Source of the DNA: Longimicrobiales bacterium
GTDB lineage: Bacteria > Gemmatimonadota > Gemmatimonadetes > Longimicrobiales > Gaopeijiaceae
Direction of reading: 5' to 3'
Length of the DNA: 64,000 nucleotides
Assembly (NCBI GenBank): GCA_951813395.1
Contig: OX638356.1
Location: 1,591,340-1,655,339 of the forward strand
Below, in pieces: positions 1 to 8,343 of the stretch (positions within the stretch are counted from its first letter, which is position 1; each line of letters opens with the position of its first letter). Below the pieces are notes generated by a model, which was not told where the DNA came from, ran no database searches, and was given only the letters and a program-made list of their open reading frames with translations. Made by a program: the position numbers and the translations under genes.

Positions 1-693
1 CACGTCCGGCCCGCCCTCGGCGACGAGGCGGAGCGTGCGCGCAAAGTCGGGATTGCTGAACCACTCGCCCGGGCGCGGGGCCCTCTCGCCGTCGATCAGG
101 AAGGTCGCTTTCGCCCCCTCGTCCCGGCTGAGCATCTCCTGCGCGCCTTCCCAGAAATCGACGATCACAGGGCTCGCCGGGAATCCCCCCTCCGCCATCT
201 TGATCGCCGGTGCGAGCGCGTCGGCGAGCGTGATCGTGCCGTAGGTGTCGAGCAGCGTCTGCCATCCGGCGAGGGCGCCGGGCACGGTGATGGTCTCGGC
301 CCCGGAGCGCGGCATGCTTTCGTGGCCACGGCCCAACAGCTCCTCCCGGGTCATCAGCGTGCCGGCGCGGCCGCTCCCGTTGAGCCCGACCATGCGCTGC
401 TCGTCGGCCAGCCAAAGAATCGCGAACATGTCACCGCCGATCCCCGTCATCATGGGCTCGACCACGTTCAGCATGGCCGCGGTGGTCACGGCGGCATCGA
501 TCGCATTGCCGCCGCGCTGGAGCACGGCCAGCCCGGCGCCCGTGGCCAGTGGCTGGCTGCTGGCGACGACCCCATTCGGCGCATAGACCGTGGAGCGGCC
601 CGCCATCGTGCCGGACCGGTCCTGCTGAGCATGCACGAACTGAATCGGGTTCACGGCGAGAAGCGTGGCGGCGAGGGCGGGGAGGATGCGCAT
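1..693 (-). CDS. gamma-glutamyltransferase, N-terminal part (runs off the window)
   Basis: Reading leftward from the ATG at 693, the 231 visible codons give a secreted protein. A signal peptide (MRILPALAATLLAV...VHAQ) is followed by the large-subunit start of a gamma-glutamyltranspeptidase. The telling stretch is around residues 45-85: NGVVASSQPLATGAG, then QRGGNAIDAAV and GIGGDMF, which are hallmark blocks of the family. The enzyme transfers or hydrolyses gamma-glutamyl groups of glutathione and related peptides in the periplasm. The autocleavage Thr and small subunit lie outside the window. An AGGAGT ribosome-binding site sits 7 nt before the start and supports it. Identity is from family motifs; the substrate is not known. 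Confidence 0.88.
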   Translation of the reverse strand, partial: MRILPALAATLLAVNPIQFVHAQQDRSGTMAGRSTVYAPNGVVASSQPLATGAGLAVLQRGGNAIDAAVTTAAMLNVVEPMMTGIGGDMFAILWLADEQRMVGLNGSGRAGTLMTREELLGRGHESMPRSGAETITVPGALAGWQTLLDTYGTITLADALAPAIKMAEGGFPASPVIVDFWEGAQEMLSRDEGAKATFLIDGERAPRPGEWFSNPDFARTLRLVAEGGPDV

Positions 694-864
694 GGACGGC
701 ACTCCTTGCGGGATTGAATGGCGACGCGCAGGCTGGTCATCCGGTTCGATCCGGAGACCCGCGCCCATCTGCCACCGTCAGAGACCACACGGTCCAACGT
801 AGGGTGCGGTGGAGCGGGTTGGAAAGCAGCGATTACCCCCGGAGGCCCTGGCCGAGAGAGCTCG

Positions 865-1680
865 ATGACGCTTTGTGAATTGTTGGACTTCCACTACGGC
901 GCGGACGGCGACGAGGTGTTGCGCCAGAGACTCGACGAGGGGGCCGACCCCAACCTGAGGCTTGGGCAAAACGCGGAGACTCCGCTGCACGTCGCCACGC
1001 GCCGGCGGCGCGCCACGGCGGTGGACATCCTTCTTGCCCACGGCGCCGACATCGATGCGCAAACGGCCGGCGGCAAGACCGCGTACGCCCACGCCGTTCG
1101 GCGAGGATTCGACGAGGTCGCGGCCCTGCTCGAGAAGCGCGGGGCCAGCACCGACCTGAACGAAGCCGACCGATTCGCGGTGGCCATCGTGAACGGACAT
1201 CTCGATGACGCGCGGACGATCCTCAAGGCTCACCCCGGCGTCGCACGAACGGCCAATCCCGAGGAAGACCGGCTGCTGGCGGATGTCGCCGGCCGCAACG
1301 ACCCACGGCCCGTGGAGCTGCTGATCGAAGCGGGCGCGGACCTGACTGCAAGGGGCCTCGACTCCGGAACTGCGCTGCATCAAGCCGCATGGTTCGGCCA
1401 ACCCGGCAACGCCCGCCTGCTGATCGATGCCCGCGCACCGCTCGACGTCTTTGAAGACGTTCATCAGTCCTCACCCATCCACTGGGCCGTCCACGGCTCC
1501 CGGTTTTCCGGCGGGGCGGAGGAGCGCCAGGATGCCTATGTGGAGCTGGTCGAGATGCTTCTTGCAGCCGGTTCCAGCCTGCACTACCCGGGTGATCCGG
1601 ATGGCGACGCGTACCGGGAACGCCTCCTGGAAGATGCCAGCCCGCAAGTCCGCGAGGTGTTGCAGCGAGCGATCAGCTGA
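865..1680 (+). CDS. ankyrin-repeat protein
   Basis: A 271-residue protein starting MTLCELLDF. The frame is open further upstream to 718, but that extension is low-complexity and overlaps the promoter side of the divergent gene, while GAGAGAG precedes this ATG. Several ankyrin units are visible, such as ETPLHVATRRRRATAVDILLAHGADID, followed by ELLIEAGADLTARG, then TALHQAAWFGQPGNARLLIDA and SSPIHWAV with LVEMLLAAG. No signal peptide or membrane segment is seen, so it is probably cytoplasmic and acts in protein-protein binding. The partner cannot be told from the sequence. Confidence 0.8.
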   Translation: MTLCELLDFHYGADGDEVLRQRLDEGADPNLRLGQNAETPLHVATRRRRATAVDILLAHGADIDAQTAGGKTAYAHAVRRGFDEVAALLEKRGASTDLNEADRFAVAIVNGHLDDARTILKAHPGVARTANPEEDRLLADVAGRNDPRPVELLIEAGADLTARGLDSGTALHQAAWFGQPGNARLLIDARAPLDVFEDVHQSSPIHWAVHGSRFSGGAEERQDAYVELVEMLLAAGSSLHYPGDPDGDAYRERLLEDASPQVREVLQRAIS

Positions 1681-1786
1681 ACCGGAACTCGGGTAGCGGC
1701 GTGCGGGCCCGACAGCGGCGCGGGTGTCACTGACATGGTGTCGCGCATATCATGTCCATCTGGGCCACTCATTCCTGGACGCGATC

Positions 1787-3427
1787 ATGAATCTGCGAAT
1801 CCGATCCCGTGTTTCCCTCGCCGCATGCATCCCCGGGATCGCCGTTCTGGCTGCAATCCTTGCGGGATGTGAGCCGCAGCAACAAGCCGCCACCGGGGAC
1901 GCCGACATCCCCGTCACGGAAAGCGTCCACGCCGACCGCCCCTTCGAACTCCGCCTCATCGACGCCACGCGCGACTACGTGCTGCACGCCATGCGCGCGC
2001 ACGGGACCCCGGGCCTCAACCTGGCGATGGGCTACCGGGGCGAGCTGATCTGGGAGGCGGGCTTCGGGTGGGCCGATGTCGCGGCGGGGAAGCCGATGAC
2101 GCCCGAGACCGTGTACCACTCCGGGTCGCTGGGCAAGACCTACACGGCCACGGCGATCATGCACCTGGTCGACCGGGGGGTGATCGTGCTGGACGACCCG
2201 ATCAGCGAGCATCTGCCGTTCGAGGTGCACAACCCGCTGGGTGACCGGGACGTCACCGTCCACGACCTGCTCACCCATCGCTCCGGGCTCTCGGGAGGCG
2301 GCGCGAAGGGGGTATGGGACAAGCCCGTGCCGCTCGAAGATGCACTCAGGGCAAGCTACGCCAGCGCCACAAGCCCGCTGCTCGGAGGCACAACACCGTT
2401 CTGGATCGGCAAGGTCGGCGCTCAGTTCAACTACTCCAACCCCGGCATCGCGACGCTGGGGCTGATCGTGCAGACGGCCAATCCGGACGGGCTGTCGTTC
2501 TCGGACTACGTGCAGCGCCACATCATGGACCCGCTGGGGATGGAGTCGTCGCAGTATCCGCCCGCGCAGCACGAGGACTACGTGCGGCCGGACATCCGGG
2601 AGAACATGAGCACGGGGTATGCGCGCATGGGGTCGGCGTGGGTTCCGAGCGTGCCGCTGTACTTCAGCCACTATCCGGCGGGGGGCGTGGTGGCGAAGCC
2701 CGCCGATCACATCCGGCTGCTGACGGCCATGATGGACGGCGGCGAGTACAACGGCTACCGGGTGCTCGAGGCCGAGACCGTCGACGAGATGCTGACGCCG
2801 CAATACGACGAGGAGATCGGCCCGGGGATCACCGTCGGCCTGGTGTGGCGGATGCGGAACCATGGCGCCCGGAGCATGTCGTTCGCGCACGCGGGGGGTC
2901 ACATGTTTGGCTGGCGGACGGAGGGATACGGGTGGCCGGAGCTCGGCGTGACGCTGATGGTGGCGCACAACCAGTGGAGCCTGCCGGATCCGTCGCCCGA
3001 GGGCGGGATGATTACCGGGTTTGTCGAGGACTGGCTGATGGGCGAGCCGCCCGACGTGGACCTGACGCCGGCAACCGCGGAGTGGGCGTGGAAGGTGTCC
3101 TATGTCCGGGGCGTCGTGTACGCCGCGATGTTCAGGATGTACGTCGGGGTGGAGGGCGAAATCCCGGCGGACGGGCTGGAGGAGGCGATCGCGTCGACGC
3201 GGGTCCGGCCGGGGGCGAGGGAGGACTGGGATCCGGACGGGTTCCGGGAGGGGGTGAGCGACATCCGTGAAGCGGGGTTCGGGTATGAGGAGGTCAACGG
3301 CTTCTGGGCTTCCCCGGCCAGCCGGGTGACGATCGAGGAGGCCGAGGTGATCCTGAGGGAGCTGGGGGCGCGTTTTCCCGGCTCCAGCGCGGTGTTGTTT
3401 CCGCCGGCGCGGGGGGGGAGTCAATAG
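1787..3427 (+). CDS. serine hydrolase, beta-lactamase class C family, lipoprotein
   Basis: A 546-residue protein. The start at 1787 puts a lipoprotein signal first (lipobox LAGC, Cys28). The catalytic domain shows the class C/penicillin-binding fold motifs: SLGK at 114-117 (SxxK, nucleophile Ser114 and Lys117), YSN at 216-218, and HAGG at 368-371 in the place of the KTG box. Family members hydrolyse esters, D-amino-acid peptides or beta-lactams; the HAGG variant is common in esterase/peptidase members, so resistance should not be assumed. A C-terminal extension of about 120 residues follows the hydrolase domain. The stop codon overlaps a degenerate palindrome shared with other loci. Confidence 0.85.
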   Translation: MNLRIRSRVSLAACIPGIAVLAAILAGCEPQQQAATGDADIPVTESVHADRPFELRLIDATRDYVLHAMRAHGTPGLNLAMGYRGELIWEAGFGWADVAAGKPMTPETVYHSGSLGKTYTATAIMHLVDRGVIVLDDPISEHLPFEVHNPLGDRDVTVHDLLTHRSGLSGGGAKGVWDKPVPLEDALRASYASATSPLLGGTTPFWIGKVGAQFNYSNPGIATLGLIVQTANPDGLSFSDYVQRHIMDPLGMESSQYPPAQHEDYVRPDIRENMSTGYARMGSAWVPSVPLYFSHYPAGGVVAKPADHIRLLTAMMDGGEYNGYRVLEAETVDEMLTPQYDEEIGPGITVGLVWRMRNHGARSMSFAHAGGHMFGWRTEGYGWPELGVTLMVAHNQWSLPDPSPEGGMITGFVEDWLMGEPPDVDLTPATAEWAWKVSYVRGVVYAAMFRMYVGVEGEIPADGLEEAIASTRVRPGAREDWDPDGFREGVSDIREAGFGYEEVNGFWASPASRVTIEEAEVILRELGARFPGSSAVLFPPARGGSQ

Positions 3428-3448
3428 TTAACACAAATGTTTAATATC
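3423..3448. repeat. degenerate copy of the CTAAAC-N6-GTTTAG palindrome
   Basis: The sequence reads AATA, GTTAAC, six bases, GTTTAA, TATC. Aligned without gaps to the copy at 44523-44548 it matches 19 of 26 positions with the same arm spacing. It overlaps both the serine hydrolase stop and the next start codon. It is weak evidence alone and is listed because four better copies exist. Confidence 0.3.
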
Positions 3449-4717
3449 GGCAGACGACGCGACTGCGTTTCTCGCGTCCGGCCGCGGTCCCCACGGGCCG
3501 CAACCGGGTCATTGATTCCTGTTCCGCTCTTGCTCGGCGCGCTGATTTCGCTCGGGGGTTGCGGGAACGGAGAGGACGGCGGCCGATCGGCGGAGTTTCT
3601 TGCCGCGCTGCGCCCAATGGGCCAGCCCGCCTTCGATTCTTCGGAGCATCCGGATCTTGCCGAACTGAGCGCTCTTGTAGCCGGCTTCTTCCTTCCGGAC
3701 AGCGGTCTCGCCCTGGTGGAGCGCACCGAGATCCACATGATCGACCTTTCGATCGGCTTTTCGGCCGGCACAACTCGCGTGGTCGGCAGGGAGGGCGAAG
3801 GACCGCGGGAATTCAGCCACATCTGGCCCGCAAAACGCATTCCCGGGGGCATTCTGGTCTCGGACGTCCCACGGCGCCGCGTGTCGGTGATCTCTCACGA
3901 CGGCGAGTTTCTGCGCTCGCAGAGCTTACTTGACGCGGGGTTCGGCGACTATTTGGGTGCGTATCCGGTTGGCATTCATCCGGATGGCCGAATCGTGTTT
4001 CGTGACGGCATCGCGCAAATGGGCCGGGACTACGACGGGCAAACCTGGAGTCCGGCCACGTACGTCACGGTACGGGACGACGGCGAGCTTGACGTCGTCG
4101 CGGAGGCCACCGGAGATGAGGTCTATTTCGGCTCGAAACGGAGCGGCGACGTGGTGTTTGGGCATCAGACCCACCAGGCGGCGACCGAAGACCACCTCAT
4201 CATTGCCGAAACCGCCCGGGGAGCCATTGCTGTGCTGGATTGGAGCGGTCGAGAGGTTGCGGAGATCCCCATGCCGGCGGGCGTGCGGGTGCCCGACGCC
4301 AGGGCGGCCGGGCGTCAGGTGCTCCTCGCACGATGGCAGCGATTCGCGGAGGGGTTCAACAGGCTCGTCGCGACCGGTCGGAGAACGAGCGAACCCAGGG
4401 AGTTCGATCCATCCGGTGCGTCCGAGCCGGATCTGGACGATTGGCCCATAAACGAAGTGGCACCCGCGATCGACACCCTTCTGACAGACTTCGACGAGCG
4501 GCTATGGGTCAGGGATTACCGACTTCCCGATCAGGACAGCGTGACCTGGCGAGTGTGGGACATCGACCGGCAGGAACCGCTCTTCACAGCCAGAATGGAT
4601 GGCGCGGACATCCTGCTCGACGCCCGCGACGACGTGGTGTTGCTGCGTCGGCTGGACGAGTTCGACGTTCCCCGGGCCCTGGTCATTCAACTCCGCGCGC
4701 CGCCCGGAGGCGGCTGA
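3437..4717 (+). CDS. six-bladed beta-propeller lipoprotein
   Basis: A 426-residue protein. The first ATG gives a long Arg-rich leader, then a hydrophobic stretch and lipobox LGGC (Cys42). An internal TTG at 3512 would give a more normal signal length, so the start is uncertain. The block VVGREGEGPREFSH is the GxGEGPGEF signature of the six-bladed propeller family common in Bacteroidota and Gemmatimonadota, followed by blade-like ILVSDVPRRRVSVI and DDGELDVVAEA strands. Two related proteins occur at 36313-37482 and 45102-46349. Probably periplasmic or outer-membrane anchored; the ligand is unknown. Its 3' end overlaps by 35 nt the opposing hydrolase fragment. Confidence 0.72.
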   Translation: MFNIGRRRDCVSRVRPRSPRAATGSLIPVPLLLGALISLGGCGNGEDGGRSAEFLAALRPMGQPAFDSSEHPDLAELSALVAGFFLPDSGLALVERTEIHMIDLSIGFSAGTTRVVGREGEGPREFSHIWPAKRIPGGILVSDVPRRRVSVISHDGEFLRSQSLLDAGFGDYLGAYPVGIHPDGRIVFRDGIAQMGRDYDGQTWSPATYVTVRDDGELDVVAEATGDEVYFGSKRSGDVVFGHQTHQAATEDHLIIAETARGAIAVLDWSGREVAEIPMPAGVRVPDARAAGRQVLLARWQRFAEGFNRLVATGRRTSEPREFDPSGASEPDLDDWPINEVAPAIDTLLTDFDERLWVRDYRLPDQDSVTWRVWDIDRQEPLFTARMDGADILLDARDDVVLLRRLDEFDVPRALVIQLRAPPGGG

Positions 4718-5139
4718 GGCTGCAGGGCTGCCCATCCGTAAGCGTCCGCACACAGCGCATGACGCGCTCCCGCGTGGAAGGACCGGTCTGTCCCATATGC
4801 CCACCGCTGGTCTCGTGGAGTCCCGCGTTGGGAAGCCTCTCCGCCCACACCCTGTTGTAGGGCGTGCCGACCTCGGTCACGCCGGTGAAGAACTCGACGC
4901 GTGGCTCAACCTCGAAGATGTCGAAGCCCCACCCGGCTTCGTCCAGGATCAATCGCACCTCGTGTTCGAGCACCTCGGGTGGCGTGAGCTCGATGGCCTT
5001 GAAGTAGATCGCAACGATTTCCGGCTCGGTGTCTTCGGGAAACTGCTGAAAGGGGTCGTTTGCCCGGGCCGCCGCTGGATCCTCGACGAATTGGCGCATC
5101 GTAGCGTCCATCCCCTCGACGATCGTAGACGCGTCCTGC
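4683..5139 (-). pseudogene. alpha/beta hydrolase, C-terminal half (cut off by group II intron)
   Basis: From the intron edge at 5139 the minus strand encodes about 151 residues with no start of their own: QDASTIVEGMDATMRQF and onward to GVTEVGTPYNRVWAERLPNA and the HETSGGHMG block, which carries the catalytic His of alpha/beta hydrolases. The missing N-terminal half lies at 16989-17533, also abutting an intron copy. Joining base 16989 to base 5139 restores the frame exactly (...IYHALAG then QDAST...), giving a 333-residue hydrolase. The open frame continuing into the intron adds 25 spurious residues. In its present arrangement the gene cannot make an intact enzyme. Confidence 0.82.
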
Positions 5140-5701
5140 GTGCGCCGTGGAAAGGCGCGCCTTCCTAGCGGGTGCAAATCCCGCCCGGCAACTGTCGCTC
5201 CAGCCGGTAGCAACCGGAGCGGCTCATGGAGGTAACGACATGGGTTGAAGCACTTCGGTACGGGCCGCGCACGATACGCGACACCCTAAACGGGCACGAA
5301 GCTGGAAACGGCGGAGACGGCCAAGGGGGGAGCTAAGTCGGTAGGAGGCCCAGCGACCACGCGGGCCGAAACGTGAAGTGAACGCTGAGCAGGCCTCGAA
5401 ACATCAAACGCGGGAGCCGACCCTTCGTAGGAAAGGGGAAGGCCGCCGACTGGCCGGGAAGAGAGCGACCGGACAACCGGCCGGTTTCCGCCGGGGTAGT
5501 GGCGTCGGCACGTGTGGAGGATGGAATGCGTGGCAACACGGGAAGCCCTGGCGGTGCCGTGCACGCGGCAACCGGAACCCCGCGAGGGGCAGGCCGGGCC
5601 GGGCAGGGTGGCGGATGGGCCCGTAGTACTGAAGACGCGGGGTAATGCCCGCCGAGGAAAGGGGCCCTGAGTTGGGAACGGTACGGAAAGGAGGCAGGGA
5701 C

Positions 5702-7042
5702 ATGACCACTGGCGCGAGCCTAACAGGGTCGGTGAGCGTTCGGAAACTCCAGACCGTGCTACATGCGAAAGCGAAGGAAGAACCCGGACGGCGATTTCAC
5801 GTCCTTGTCGACAAGGTATGGCGGGAGGACTTCCTGCTGGCGGCATGGGGGATGGTCCGGCGCAACGGCGGAGCGGCTGGAGTGGATGGTGTGACGGTCG
5901 CGGATGTCAAGGCGCACGGAGTGGAACGCTGGGTCGGGGAACTGTCGCGGGACCTGAAGGAAGGCACCTACAAGCCGAGTCCGGTGCGCCAGGTGCTGAT
6001 TCCGAAGAAGCAGCCGGGGAAGTTCCGTCCCCTGGGCATCCCATGCCTGAGGGACCGGGTTGCGCAGACGTCGGCGATGCTGGTGCTAGGGCCGATCTTC
6101 GAGGCGGACCTGGAGCCGGAGCAGTACGGATACCGGCCGGGACGAAGCGCCAAGGACGCGGTCAGGCGGATCCACCGCCTGCTGCACACGGGCCGCAACG
6201 AAGTGATCGATGCGGACTTGTCGAACTACTTCGGCGAGATACCGCACGCCGAGTTGATGAAGAGTGTTGCCCGGCGCGTGAGCGACGGGCGGATGCTCGG
6301 ACTCATCAAGGCGTGGCTGGAGATGCCGGTAGTCGAGGAGGATGGGGAGGGCGGCACGCGCCGCACGAACCGGGCGCGGAAGGAGAGAAAAGGGACTCCG
6401 CAGGGGGCTCCGATCTCGCCGCTGTTGAGCAACATCTACATGCGGCGGTTCATCCTTGGCTGGAAGGCGCTGGGCCATGCCCGGCGCTTCAGTGCGGAGA
6501 TCGTGAACTACGCGGACGACTTCTGTGTGCTCGGAAAGGCACCGGCGGCGGAGATGCTGGCGGCGGTCAACCGGCTCATGGAACGACTGAAGCTACCGGT
6601 CAACGCACGGAAGACCCGATGCCTCCGATGCCCCGAGGAGCCGATCGAGTTCCTTGGATACCGCATCGGCTGGAACTATCGTCCGACGGACGGAAGCCGG
6701 TACATCGGCACCCGGCCCAGCAAGGCGAGCATTCAAAGCATACGCCGCAGGATCAGGGCGCAAACGGAGCCACGTTACGAGGGCTGTCCAGCAGAGGAGG
6801 TCGTAGGGCGTCTCAATCGGATGCTGTCCGGATGGGCAAACTACTTCACACTCGGCCAGGTCAGTCCGGCCTACGCGGCTGTGGATGCGTACGCGGCCCT
6901 GCGGCTGCGACAGTGGTTCTGCCGGAAGCACAAGGTGAAATCAGGAAGATACGTGCGATTTTCCCACCGATGGCTGTGGGAGGAATGCGGCCTCACGCGC
7001 CTTGCGCTGACGACACGACACCTTCCGTGGGCGAAGGCATGA
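5702..7042 (+). CDS. ltrA: group II intron reverse transcriptase/maturase
   Basis: A 446-residue intron-encoded protein. The ATG at 5702 is preceded by AAAGGAGG at good spacing, better than the in-frame start at 5645. Reverse-transcriptase blocks are in order: IPKKQPGKFRPLGIP (100-114), EQYGYRPGRSA (140-150), DADLSNYF (170-177), GTPQGAPISPLLSN (231-244) and the catalytic YADD (270-273). A group II maturase domain follows (EFLGYRIGW and onward, with RMLSGWANYFTLG near the C-terminus). The protein ends at LPWAKA without an HNH endonuclease domain, so it is an endonuclease-minus type. It would promote splicing and retromobility of the intron RNA. This copy is intact; the one at 15494 is frameshifted. 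Confidence 0.93.
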   Translation: MTTGASLTGSVSVRKLQTVLHAKAKEEPGRRFHVLVDKVWREDFLLAAWGMVRRNGGAAGVDGVTVADVKAHGVERWVGELSRDLKEGTYKPSPVRQVLIPKKQPGKFRPLGIPCLRDRVAQTSAMLVLGPIFEADLEPEQYGYRPGRSAKDAVRRIHRLLHTGRNEVIDADLSNYFGEIPHAELMKSVARRVSDGRMLGLIKAWLEMPVVEEDGEGGTRRTNRARKERKGTPQGAPISPLLSNIYMRRFILGWKALGHARRFSAEIVNYADDFCVLGKAPAAEMLAAVNRLMERLKLPVNARKTRCLRCPEEPIEFLGYRIGWNYRPTDGSRYIGTRPSKASIQSIRRRIRAQTEPRYEGCPAEEVVGRLNRMLSGWANYFTLGQVSPAYAAVDAYAALRLRQWFCRKHKVKSGRYVRFSHRWLWEECGLTRLALTTRHLPWAKA

Positions 7043-7052
7043 TCCCGGCTGA

Positions 7053-7085
7053 GAGCCGGACGCGGGAGATCCGCACATCCGGTTC
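7053..7085 (+). ncRNA. group II intron domain V (copy A)
   Basis: The catalytic hairpin starts GAGCCGGACGCGGGAG and closes with CATCCGGTTC. This is the conserved domain V form, 10 nt after the maturase stop. Domain VI and the 3' splice site follow to 7194. Confidence 0.85.
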
Positions 7086-7194
7086 GATGAGCGGGGGCTG
7101 GAAACGTGACTACGGGAGCCGGTCTGCGGCCCGGAGCGAAAGCGACGGAATAGCCACCGGACCCTACGGTCGGCGCGCCAGCCCTCGACTCTAC

Positions 7195-7972
7195 CGCGAT
7201 TCACGTCCCCTCTGGGACGATTGTGCGCCATGCGGGTCCGGCCGTCCTTCATCTTCGCGATCCGCGCCTCCGGATCGTGCGGATGCACCCAGTCCTTGTT
7301 CGAGGTCTTCTTCTTCGGACGCGTCCGGTCCAGCTTCGCGAGATCCTCCCGCGTCGGCGTCTCGATCCCCGACGCCCTGGCCACCTGCTCCAGCCACTCC
7401 TCGTAGCCCTTGCCGTCGTCGCGCCGCACGATCGAGCGCATCGCCGCGTTCGCCTCAAGCGTCGTCGAGTCCACCCCCAGCGTCCTGCCGCTCGGAAGAC
7501 CCGAGGACCGCAGCAACTCCACCACCCGGCCGAACACCGCCGCGTGCGCCTCGACGCTCAGCCGCTTGCGCGTCTTCGACAGCCCGGAATGCTCCGGCGG
7601 GTTCTTCGAGAGTCCGTATCCCAGGAACTCGCGCAGCGAGATCGAGTCCGCGCACCGCCACGCGATCCCCCGCTCCGAGCCGATCCCCTCCAGATACCCC
7701 ACCATCGGCATCCGGAAGTACACTCCCGGCGGAATGCCCGGTCGGCCTCGCTTCTCCGCGTAAAACTCGCGGCACGCTGCTTCCGCGAACTCGTCGAAGC
7801 CGTGCTCGTCCAGCAGCCGGTTCAGCGCCCGGTGGAACGGGTTGCCCAGCGCCCGAACCTCGCTGGCCGCCACGAACAACTCCCGCTGCCGACCCTTGCG
7901 CCGCCCTGCCCATCGCCATCGCCTTCCTCCTTGCCGAAGGACACCGTGTCCCTCCAATCTAATCGACACCAA
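7195..7972 (-). pseudogene. IS5/IS1182-type transposase with DUF772 domain, truncated
   Basis: The minus strand encodes the N-terminal two-thirds of a DDE transposase. The DUF772 region is clear (FYAEKRGRPGIPPGVYFRM, then YLEGIGSERGIAWRCADS), followed by LGVDSTTLEANAAMRSIVRRD and KMKDGRTRMAHN. Similarity stops there; a few unrelated codons lead into the intron end at 7194. The C-terminal catalytic part is absent and is not found at the other intron flank. No ATG in this frame has a clear ribosome-binding site: the strong AAGGAGG near 7930 precedes an ATG in another frame, so the 5' end may also be frameshifted. Non-functional remnant. Confidence 0.8.
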
Positions 7973-8172
7973 GAAAGGCTGCGGACAACTTTATCCACGG
8001 ACTGCTAGGTGGGGAGAGGGAGGACGGCCAGATCCCTCGAGCTCCGCGCCGGGGCACAACCTCGGAGGGGACCAAGCGTCCTCCAACCCATGCCGTGCTC
8101 GGCGCGGGCGAACCCCGGGCCGAGCGCCCGCCGACGCTCCCGCGAGGGGGCGGGCGCGACCCAAAGCTCCAG

Positions 8173-8255
8173 TGCCGGGGGTGGGATTCGAACCCACACG
8201 GGATTGCTCCCAGGAGATTTTAAGTCCTCTGCGTCTACCGTTTCGCCACCCCGGC
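8173..8255 (-). tRNA. tRNA-Leu (anticodon TAA)
   Basis: An 83-nt cloverleaf on the minus strand: acceptor GCCGGGG/CCCCGGC, D-stem GCG/CGC, anticodon loop CTTAAAA with TAA at 8220-8222, a long class II variable arm (GGGA-GCAA-TCCC) and T-arm GTGGG-TTCGAAT-CCCAC, discriminator A. The long variable arm and TAA anticodon identify leucine (UUA). The anticodon stem GAGGA/TCTCC has one A-C mismatch and one G-U pair, which is unusual. The 3' CCA is not encoded. It lies inside the segment bounded by the two introns. Confidence 0.9.
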
Positions 8256-8343
8256 TGGCCGGCCGCAGCCCGCTCTGCCCGGCATCAGGAGCGACCGCAC
8301 GCCGGACCGGTCGCGGCGCGATGGCGCGGGCGCGGACGGCCGC

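Larger units (their letters stand above)
5140..7194 (+). mobile_element. group II intron, copy A (2055 nt)
   Basis: The ends were set by comparison with copy B: both copies begin GTGCGCCGTGG and end CTCGACTCTAC, and the flanks differ outside. The 5' GTGCG and 3' AC match group II intron ends. A canonical domain V hairpin is present at 7053-7085, and the internal frame encodes a reverse transcriptase/maturase. The intron lies antisense to the hydrolase gene on its left (minus strand), so it cannot be spliced from that mRNA. Its right flank is a truncated transposase, not the other half of the hydrolase. It is about 67 nt longer than copy B, the difference lying near 5250-5350 in the 5' RNA domain. 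Confidence 0.9.

Noticed and set aside
1769-3424. Long minus-strand open frame opposite the serine hydrolase
   Set aside because: His/Arg/Pro-rich composition with no domain; it mirrors the codon bias of the true gene.
1787-3427. Calling the serine hydrolase an antibiotic-resistance beta-lactamase
   Set aside because: It has SLGK and YSN but HAGG instead of KTG, is a lipoprotein with a C-terminal extension, and lacks any resistance context; esterase or peptidase activity is more likely.
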